This document shows, piece by piece, positions 11,765 through 21,100 of a stretch of DNA of 64,000 nt. The stretch is from Maylandia zebra (Eukaryota; Chordata; Actinopteri; Cichliformes; Cichlidae). A program made the translations under genes and the position numbers. The notes under the pieces are model-generated. The model was given only the letters and a program-made list of their open reading frames with translations, had not been told where the DNA came from and ran no database searches. The stretch lies in the NCBI RefSeq assembly GCF_041146795.1, contig NC_135172.1, forward strand, positions 15,368,123 to 15,432,122. Direction: 5' to 3'. How positions within the stretch are numbered: position 1 is the stretch's first letter; each line of letters opens with the position of its first letter.

Positions 11765-12453
11765 ACTTGGATCAAAATAGTGGCTCATGTGGTTGCGTTA
11801 TTCTTGAAAAACAGTGATGTCATTGTAATTTATGTTCCAGTTTCAAGTTTTTGGGCTTGTTTATTGAAAAATAAAACTTCTTCATCTCCATCTTTTCAGT
11901 TATACTGTCATTTTAAAGGTACCCAACCAACCCATTGGCTTTCAGTGACCCACACTGGTCATAAAATTTGTGGATTTCGGGTTAACTGAGTATTAATATT
12001 GATCAGCGTTTCAATAAACAAACAGCAGTTTCATAACGTTGTTTGGTGTGAGGATTACCTGCATTTGTAAGCAAGTTGAGGGCCTTTGTTAAATGTCAGG
12101 TTTGCTCAGTTCATTTTCAAAGTCAACTTTTATCCAAACGAACAGTAAGCGTGAACCTGATGACCCAGAGCTGAAGATAAATCATCTTGCAATAAGAGGC
12201 AAACGCATTTCTGATTTCTAAAGCAGCTGTTCCCAGACTCGCTGCTTCAGCCCACTCAAACCTTTAATCAGTACAGGACTGTACTACTTTGTGTTTTAAT
12301 GGATTCAGTTTGATCTCCTGTGGATTTGCTTGAGACTGATTCTGCAGAAATGGCTTATATTTCCGTTCAGTTTCAACCTTCCTCCCATGCTGACTGCTGG
12401 ACGAGACCGAAGCACAGAGGAGGAGAGGTGTCTGGCTCAGTGTGTGGGCTGTA
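11765..12453. other. Intergenic spacer
   Basis: AT-rich sequence between PTCD1 and the Tc1-like transposon. Further AATAAA motifs near 11870 and 12012 could be alternative PTCD1 poly(A) signals. Nothing else is recognised. Confidence 0.45.
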
Positions 12454-12455
12454 TA

Positions 12456-14018
12456 CGGGGAGTGCAGAATTATTAGGCAAATGAGTAGTTTGTCCACATC
12501 ATCCTCTTCATGCATGTTGTCTTACTCCAAGCTGTATAGGCTCAAAAGCCTACTACCAATTAAGCATATTAGGTGATGTGCATCTCTGTAATGAGAAGGG
12601 GTGTGGTCTAATGACATCAACACCCTATATCAGGTGTGCATAATTATTAGGCAACGTCCTTTCCTTTGGCAAAATGGGTCAAAAGAAGGACTTGACAGGC
12701 TCAGAAAAGTCAAAAATAGTGAGATATCTTGCAGAGGGATGCAGCGGTCTCAAAATTGCAAAGCTTCTGAAGCGTGATCATCGAACAATCAAGCGTTTCA
12801 TTCAAAATAGTCAACAGGGTCTCAAGAAGCGTGTGGAAAAACCAAGGCGCCAAATAACTGCCCATGAACTGAGAAAAGTCAAGCGTGCAGCTGCCAAGAT
12901 GCCACTTGCCACCAGTTTGGCCATATTTCAGAGCTGCAACATCACTGGAGTGCCCAAAAGCACAAGGTGTGCAATACTCAGAGACATGGCCAAGGTAAGA
13001 AAGGCTGAAAGACGACCACCACTGAACAAGACACACAAGCTGAAACGTCAAGACTGGGCCAAGAAATATCTCAAGACTGGTTTTTCTAAGGTTTTATGGA
13101 CTGATGAAATGAGAGTGAGTCTTGATGGGCCAGATGGATGGGCCCGTGGCTGGATTGGTAAAGGGCAGAGAGCTCCAGTCCGACTCAGACGCCAGCAAGG
13201 TGGAGGTGGAGTACTGGTTTGGGCTGGTATCATCAAAGATGAGCTTGTGGGGCCTTTTCGGGTTGAGGATGGAGTCAAGCTCAACTCCCAGTCCTACTGC
13301 CAGTTTCTGGAAGACACCTTCTTCAAGCAGTGGTACAGGAAGAAGTCCGCATCCTTCAAGAAAAACATGATTTTCATGCAGGACAATGCTCCATCACACA
13401 CGTCCAAGTACTCCACAGCGTGGCTGGCAAGAAAGGGTATAAAAGAAGAAAAACTAATGACATGGCCTCCTTGTTCACCTGATCTGAACCCCATTGAGAA
13501 CCTGTGGTCCATCATCAAATGTGAGATTTACAAGGAGGGAAAACAGTACACCTCTCTGAACAGTGTCTGGGAGGCTGTGGTTGCTGCTGCACGCAATGTT
13601 GATGGTGAACAGATCAAAACACTGACAGAATCCATGGATGGCAGGCTTTTGAGTGTCCTTGCAAAGAAAGGTGGCTATATTGGTCGCTGATTTGTTTTTG
13701 TTTTGTTTTTGAATGTCAGAAATGTATATTTGTGAATGTGGAGATGTTATATTGGTTTCACTGGTAAAAATAAATAATTGAAATGGGTATATATTTGTTT
13801 TTTGTTGAGTTGCCTAATAATTATGCACAGTAATAGTCACCTGCACACACAGATATCCCCCTAAAATAGCTGAAACTAAAAACAAACTAAAAACTACTTC
13901 CAAAAACATTCAGCTTTGATATTAATGAGTTTTTTGGGTTCATTGAGAACATGGTTGTTGTTCAATAATAACATTATTCCTCAAAAATACAACTTGCCTA
14001 ATAATTCTGCACTCCCTG
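12456..14018 (+). mobile_element. Complete Tc1-like (DD37E) DNA transposon
   Basis: The 1563-bp element is flanked by TA on both sides (12454-12455 and 14019-14020), the target duplication of Tc1/mariner elements. The outer inverted repeat reads GGGAGTGCAGAATTATTAGG. An inner copy (GCATAATTATTAGGCAAC) recurs at 12638-12655 and, inverted, near 13811-13828, giving the IR/DR layout of active fish Tc1 elements. It holds one uninterrupted transposase gene (12674-13690). Both termini and the ORF look whole, so this copy is probably young. It lies in the spacer between PTCD1 and the SIMC1-like gene. Confidence 0.95.
12674..13690 (+). CDS. Tc1/mariner-family transposase, DD37E type, intact
   Basis: This 338-residue transposase cuts and pastes its element at TA sites. 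Residues 10-50 and 55-110 form two helix-turn-helix DNA-binding units (EGCSGLKIAKLLKRDHRTIK is the first). The catalytic triad is D144 (VLWTDEMRV), D237 (FMQDNAPSHTS) and E275 (SPDLNPIENLW). Thirty-seven residues separate the second D from E, whereas classical fish Tc1 elements such as Sleeping Beauty have 34. A DD37E group called TRT has been described in vertebrates, and this copy may belong to it; that assignment is from memory. The ORF has no stop or frameshift and the length is normal. The start is the first ATG, about 218 bases inside the left terminus. Activity is not shown. Confidence 0.95.
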   Translation: MGQKKDLTGSEKSKIVRYLAEGCSGLKIAKLLKRDHRTIKRFIQNSQQGLKKRVEKPRRQITAHELRKVKRAAAKMPLATSLAIFQSCNITGVPKSTRCAILRDMAKVRKAERRPPLNKTHKLKRQDWAKKYLKTGFSKVLWTDEMRVSLDGPDGWARGWIGKGQRAPVRLRRQQGGGGVLVWAGIIKDELVGPFRVEDGVKLNSQSYCQFLEDTFFKQWYRKKSASFKKNMIFMQDNAPSHTSKYSTAWLARKGIKEEKLMTWPPCSPDLNPIENLWSIIKCEIYKEGKQYTSLNSVWEAVVAAARNVDGEQIKTLTESMDGRLLSVLAKKGGYIGR

Positions 14019-14020
14019 TA

Positions 14021-14689
14021 TTGATGCTGGCAGCATCTGATAAATCACATAATTTATGCATACTGAAAGTAACCTGCCATGAGAGGACAGAGTGCAGTAG
14101 CTGTGTATTAAAAGTGTTTAATGAATGTGTTTTGAATATATCATTAAGGTCTATTTGATCCCAGGAAGGAAAGTGTTAGTAAACAGATTTACCAATATCA
14201 CAATTCTGGTAAAAATCTGACAGATTATTATTGAGTATTTAATTTAATACATGTTATCTTCAGTGATGTTTGACTGTCAGAGAGGAAGTAAAGAATACAT
14301 AGAAAAACTGGATCTAAACATGGTCCCGTCCGAGCATGGAGGTCGGACAGGAGGGAAGACGAACATTTGATTGGTCAGAAGGTGGTGAGCTCATACCTCA
14401 AACCCAGGCTTAACACTGATGTTAACCTGAAGAAGTGGCTTACATGCTTTCTACTTCCTAACTGACAAAGTTGAAGAGACTCGACCGAGTGACCAAGTGT
14501 TCCCTTCATTTTTAGGAGCAATGTATTAACAAGATGATGATTTTCACCTTAATTAGACTGTTTTCTCTCTTCTATGCGGGAGGCGGCGGTAATGCAACTC
14601 GAAGCTGTTACACAGCCGCAAAAAACAGAAGAAAGAAACAGCAGCAGAGGAAGCGACGCCATCACATCCGGTGACGCAGAAATTTCAGT
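14021..14689. other. Intergenic spacer and likely promoter of the SIMC1-like gene
   Basis: The sequence becomes more GC-rich from about 14570, with CpGs and no TATA box seen, as in many housekeeping promoters. No gene is recognised before 14690. Confidence 0.35.
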
Positions 14690-14747
14690 CGCCAGGCGCG
14701 AAGGAAAGCGTACTTCGGTTTAGACACAAACAGTAAAACAGAACAAG
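14690..14747 (+). other. Probable non-coding first exon of the SIMC1-like gene
   Basis: A GT-AAG donor follows GAACAAG at 14747, and the next exon starts after TTTTTTTAACCAG at 15161, nine bases before the first ATG. The exon's left edge is a guess. Confidence 0.4.
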
Positions 14748-15169
14748 GTAAGAAAACTATGGTTTACGGTACCGACGCGGTCATTTATGTGGTTTACGTT
14801 ACACGTTCGCCTGCAGCTAATAAAGCGCGAGGTCGACTTTTTTTTCTACGCGTTTCTAAAGTTGTAAAAATAAATAACTGTCCTCTTAAAAGTAAGAAAA
14901 CCGTACTGTCCCTTTGTTAGGCCTGGCTGGAACAGTTCATGCTGCAGAATAACACAGTGTTGTTGAGAAAGTATGACCTCTAAAGTTTAGAAATTCACAA
15001 CAAAGCACACAGCTGAGCCTGTGGGCTAGCAGCCTTGGTGCATGACTGCAGGGTTAAGTCTACATTCATGCACGCATTTCATACTGCAGGTCTGCATCTG
15101 TGAACTAACTGATGGTTGGTTTTCCTTTTTCTGTTTCTTTCTTCTTCTTTTTTTAACCAGGTATTTCTG

Positions 15170-18100
15170 ATGTGCACGCCAGCAGACAGTGGAGATATAA
15201 TCATCCTGAGTAGTGATGATGACGATGATCATAAGGATGACAGAGACATGTCCTGCCTCATCGTGGAGGTGGTGGATGTGAAGGAAAAAGGTGACAGCGG
15301 TTTTATTTTGTTTGCTCCATGTGTTTGTGGATGATCTTATGACTAATCACTAACAGCCTCTGTGTTCCAGACTGCGTGTCCTCTCCCAGCACTCTGGAGG
15401 AAGACCTGGTCGTGACCTTCTCCCGCCACGCTGATGTGCTACCTCATGCTCGCTACGACTGTCCCATACACCCTTTTACGTGAGATACACTTTGAAATGA
15501 CCATCAGTGCTCTTTACCCCCGTCTTACTGTGTCAGGTGCTCACACTGCTTTTCTTTGGCACGCTCAGGCCTACAGAGTTGGAGACTAACATGCCAGTAG
15601 ACAGTAACCAGCTCATTTGTGATCAGTGCTTCTGCTACATCTGCGATAAGCTGGCATCATTGGTAGGTGTTAATGTTAACAGGACAAAATGTTTCTGACC
15701 AGCAGTTTGGAGGGTTCACTAAACTGTATTCATCTGTTTTTTTTGCTTATTTTTGCTCTTGCCTACTCAAAAATTAAATAAATGCATACTTTGTTTTTTG
15801 TTTTGTTTTTTAATAACACTGTATCAAGAAACAGTATGGGGGGAAATAAAGAATTAAAGATTTTTTTGTAGTGTTATCAGCTCATTTTAAGCTAATTTTG
15901 AATACAGGTCCTCTTCCACTTCTCTTACTTGTGGTGTGCCATAAGGTTCTGTACTGGGCTCTTATTGTTTCCATTGTATCTGCTCCCTCTTCAGCACATT
16001 TTGGGGACCTTTAACAACATGACTGTCATCGCTGCTATCTGCTATGCTGATGACCTTCAGTTATACATCTCTCTTTTTAAGCTACAGATCCTGAATAGGT
16101 CTATGAAGAGTTGGATGGCAAACAGCTTTCTCCAATTTAATGAGGAAGTCCTTGTTTATGCCCCTGACTTATTTTTGCCTAAGGAAATAGAAGCTCTTGG
16201 TCGCCTTGCCTTGTTTGCTAAATTTCTATCAGGATTTGACATGAACATCACTTTGAGTGTTCATGTCTGATCTGTGGTTCACACTTGTTTTTATCACTAA
16301 AGACATATTGTCAAGTCCCATTGTGTCGCACTCTGACCTGGAGATTGTTATTTATGCATTTATTTCTTTACCCCTGGATTGCTGTAATTCATTGTTGTCT
16401 AAGTAAACACAACTTCCTGGAATGTCTGAAGGTTGGTCAGAGTGCTAAGTCTTCCAAGAGCTCTCATGGCACGCTGTTGCTGACCCAGCTGCACTGACTC
16501 CAGATTAAATTCAGAGTCGATTAAAAAAATTCAGGTTTTGATTTTTAGAGCTCTTCATGAACAAGCACCAGCTTATGTCAGTGAAGTTTTACATCCCTAT
16601 GTCTCCAGCAGGTCCTTGAAGTCATGGGGAGGTCTCTTACAAAATAGTGATTGATGTGCTTTTCTCGCTGGTTTTTCAGTGTGAAATGTGGTGCGTGAGC
16701 GGCATTTGTCACTGCAACAGCCACAAGAGGAGCGCCTTCTGGAGCAACCTCAGAAACCATAAGCTGCTGGGAGGACTGACTGCTTTCAACCTCACCCTGT
16801 CAGAAATGGACTCGCACCTCCGACAAGCAGGTGCAAACAACAAATTCATGCGAGGAGACACCCGAGATGAACCTCTTGTACTGTACTTTAAATATATCTT
16901 ACTAATGTATTTATTTATTTTCACTTCATGTCCAGCGACGTTGCTGCAGCAGTTCAGACAAGAGCTCTCTGCGCTCTACTCGTCCTACATGAAAGGCGAG
17001 GCACTAAAGGACTATGGTCTGAGCCAAGAGAACCAACAAGGCTTCATCTACAAGTATGTTTCATAACACTCAGATTTTGATTTCTATATTGCAATGATTA
17101 GGAGCCACATCTGGACCAATTATAAATCCATAGCTGTAAGAGATTCCCAATATGTCTATAAATATGTGGAGCATTTACATTGATTATTCAGGTCAGTGTT
17201 TTTACACTGTCTACGGGATGGGCACGGTCATAGCTGTCCGCTGTCTCTACCCTCTGCCTTTGCTGCACTGCCGCCACCACCTTCAACATGGAACTTCATC
17301 ACTTTCCCCAAGTCAGACTTTTTAAGGCTTTTTAAGCTTCTTGAGCTTGCAGGTATACATCAAGCAGCTGGCTCGTAAATCACTTAATGCTCTGCTTTGA
17401 TGTACAGTCCAGTTCACAATAACTTTGTATAATTATTTAGACATTTGACAGAAGGCCAACATTGAAGTGTGAACCACTGTCGTGGATCACCTTGTTCAGC
17501 ACTTCCTTCTGGTCATTGGTCAGAGCATCACATGTCATGAGCTCCATCAGGTGTAGGAGGTCTTTCTAATCTGGTTGGTACAGTTTTTTGTGAAACCCAC
17601 ACAAAAAAGAAGAAGAAAGTAGCCATCAGTGGTCTTTATATTCACTTGGGCTTGAATTGTGGTCAATTCAATAAACTTTAGTTATATAGTGTCAAATTAC
17701 ATCAACAAGTGCCTCACAGTGATTTGGATTGTAAGGTGAAGATCCTACAGTTAGCCGACCCCTCTCGAGCCAAGTACTTGGTGACAGTGTGAAGGGAAAA
17801 ACTCACACTGCAGGAGAAACCTGCAGCAAAACAGAGCTCAGGAAGGGGGCAAGTCTGGGGGGGGGCAAGTCTGCCATATCTTGTTACGGATCAGGTCCAT
17901 GGAAGTTGCTGTGACAATTTTTTGCCTTGAACATTCCCAGTAATGAGCTTAAACCTGTGGAAAGACCAGCTATTCATCCTACAGATCACCAAGGCTCACC
18001 TCAAAAACATGTCCCTTTAGACCATCTGAGGTCATTTTGGTTCCCTGAGTCCTGGTGACCAATATTGTTTAACACAGCTGATGCCTTAACATCAGCCATT

Positions 18101-21100
18101 CTTGGAGAAAGGGTGCACACTTTTCTTTGCTTTTAGTGACGTATTTGGAGATAGTGTTATAAAAGCTTCAGTTTTTTTTCATAGGACTGCCTGGTTGTAA
18201 ATCTGCGATTTTATATTTTTGATTTAATTATTTGTTTTAAAAGTATTTCTTTATTTATTGCTTGTTCTGTTGATGCATTACTGACTTCTCCTCTAAACCA
18301 GCGGTCCCCAACCTTTTTTCCGCCACGGACCGGTTCATGCCCAACAATATTTTCACGGACCGGCCTTTAAGGTGTCGCGGATAAATGCAACAAAATAAAA
18401 CTAGTACCGGTACTGTAAAAAAGAAGATTTATTCATAACACACGTGAAAAGACCCAGGAAAACCGAGTTGAAAAAGTCTGACGTAACGCTTCAGTGAGGT
18501 CAGCTGTTAATTTTAGGAGTGCAGTGCTGGAACGAGTCCACACACTTGTATATTAAGACGTCTCTTTAACTTTCCTTTGTTTTTTTGTTGTGTTTGTTCC
18601 AGTTACTCACCGGTGTTTGAGTTTGTGTCCTCGTTCCTGAACCAGGCAGATCAACAGGACAGCAGAGCGGCAGTCATCATGAGTCTGGGGGCTGCTGAGG
18701 ACTTTATTAGACATTTCCATTTCTCAGGGTACTCACTGCAGCATTTCCGCTTCTACACACATTCCTTTTTTTCTTAATTTTCAAATGTTTTTCAATATTT
18801 TTTTATTCCATTTACAGGGGTTTCATCTTTGCTTCTCCAATGGCTAATGTTGATACAGCTAAAACGATGTTACTGCAGAGGTAAATGCATGCACGTTGAC
18901 TTCTTGTGTTATACCTGTAGCTCATTCACCTGGATATTCATCTTCTACTTGTGTTTGTGTGTGCTTACCAGGGTAATAGCATTGGTACAGAGACAGATGG
19001 TGATGGCTAATTTTACTCCAGACTTCATTAACAAACTACAGGAGTTTTGCAAGAAACTGCATTTCCCAGCTGAGCTGAGGAACATGAGAAACAGGTATGC
19101 TCGCCCTTTAACCTCCAGGGTTACCTGTTACATGTATATGTTGTTGCTATAACTTGATGTTTGTGTGCTCCAGCCTGTGTGTTCGCCCCTGGAACGACGT
19201 CCTGCTCGTGTCTGTGATGAAGGGACAGAACGTGTCAGGCGTGCGTAAGGACAAAGGCAAGAAAGACGTCCTGGCTGAACAGATTTCTGTGATTCTGCTG
19301 AGGACGGAGCTACTGCAGCATCAGCGCAGGTTTGTATACGTGAACTCATTCACTTTGCTGTGTGTAGACAGCTGTCTAACTGTGTTGTTTCTGTCTGCAG
19401 GTACAGAGAGCTGTGTCGATATCTACGAGTCGTCCAGACAGACAACACTGCACAGTGAGTACATGCACAGGTTCCTCTGTTTTTCTTTCCAGCAAAGTGC
19501 ATTTTGTGTTATTGTCATGTCAGTACATGATTTAAAAACATAACCAGCACTGAGTGGTGTTTTGGGGGTGAGGTGAGGACCAGGCTTGACTATTTGTCGG
19601 CACTTTGTAAGAAAATCCTTGATCCAGGTGCAGGCGAGAGTGAGACAGTTTCCTGGATCAGGATATCAGTGTCGTAGGTGTAACGTGTTTTGTTCTACAT
19701 TTACAAAGTAAAAACTATAAGCCGATCACCCCCACGCCACGGCCATTAGGAAGAGGGGAGGTTTGAGGCGCTTCTGCACTTGCTTCACATTTTCAATCTT
19801 CTTCTTCCAGTCTAGGATGGATAATACATTTTTAATTGAAAAAGGGGAAAACTGTAGCTCTTCCATATTTCATAGTTTAAAACCCCATCTGGAGTTCATT
19901 AATTCGTTAAATATAGGTTCAGAAATGACTGTCAATCTGCAGTTACCATCTATAGAGAAACTAAAATCTCAAATCAAACGTTTAAATATTTAGACACCAG
20001 CAGTGACATGTTGCTGACTTGCTGCATTGGATTTGTTTCTCTGTCAGGTATCAGCAGATACAAGACCTCATCCCCTACTTCATGTGCATGGCTGGAGACT
20101 TTTCATCAGCTCTCACAAGTTTGTTCCCCTCGGTGAATGCTCCCGCTTCCCACTTTACTCCGGACCTCTTCCTCTTTTATCTCAAAGTCTTTGAAACAGC
20201 GACTGCACCAAAGCTGACACCAGTCAGTAAACCGGGAGAGCTCTGCTGTGCTGGTGCAGCGTGGGAGTCTATTGAAGGTCCAGCAGAGATGTTTTGTTTT
20301 TTTTGGGGGGGGGTGGGTTTGTACCAAGTTCAGAAGTGACCCAAGTCAGTTTGTGCTTGTGTCTGATTTTTCTTAGTGTTACTGTAATCACGAAATTTTC
20401 AGTTGAAAGTGCATTACTGAAGCCATTCATGTCATCACTCCACCACATTCCTGCTTCAACTGTGCATCCACATACACCTCAATAGAGATGTCACATGCAC
20501 AATAATGTCATGTGATTGCAGCTACAGCCCTTTAAAGTTATACTAACTGTGACCTCTGTGCTTGCTTCTGTATGACCGCCTCCTGTGTGAGAAGTCTTTG
20601 TTGCTGTAAGAACAGTAACAAGAGCATATGAATCAGGTCACATGGGAATCTGATTTTGGCCACACAATCGCATCATTAATATGAACAGTTCAACAAAAAA
20701 AATCAACGCAAAATATCCAAATGAAGCAATGAGGTTTGCAGTGTAAACGTAGCTTCAGGATAAGATTTAGTATAAAACAAGGATTGATAATAAATCTGAT
20801 TCCTCTGTGTGTAGATGCTGTGCCGCTGAAACGTCATGAGCTGGTGAGGTTTGCTCTCAGGGCTCAGGGATGCTGCAGTGCTGTATATGCTGATGTAAGT
20901 TAAAAGCTCCTCATTCAAGTCTGAAAAATGTTTTTGTCTCTAGATATCTGCCATCTTTATTTCTTGGTTTAGGTACATTTTATACTTGTTAAAACCTTGA
21001 CTAGTATGTCCCATGTCTGACTGCATGTCTAATACTCCTCTGATCCAGTCTCGGTGTTGGACCAGTTTGCTCTCGATTGTCAACAAGCCTTGCGGTTCAC

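Noticed and set aside
13122-13370. Second ORF within the transposon
   Set aside because: Shadow frame of the transposase; its composition reflects the true frame's codons.
19763-19993. 76-residue ORF as an extra exon of the SIMC1-like gene
   Set aside because: Exons 19401-19454 and 20048-20277 already join in phase; adding it would break the reading frame or need poor splice sites.
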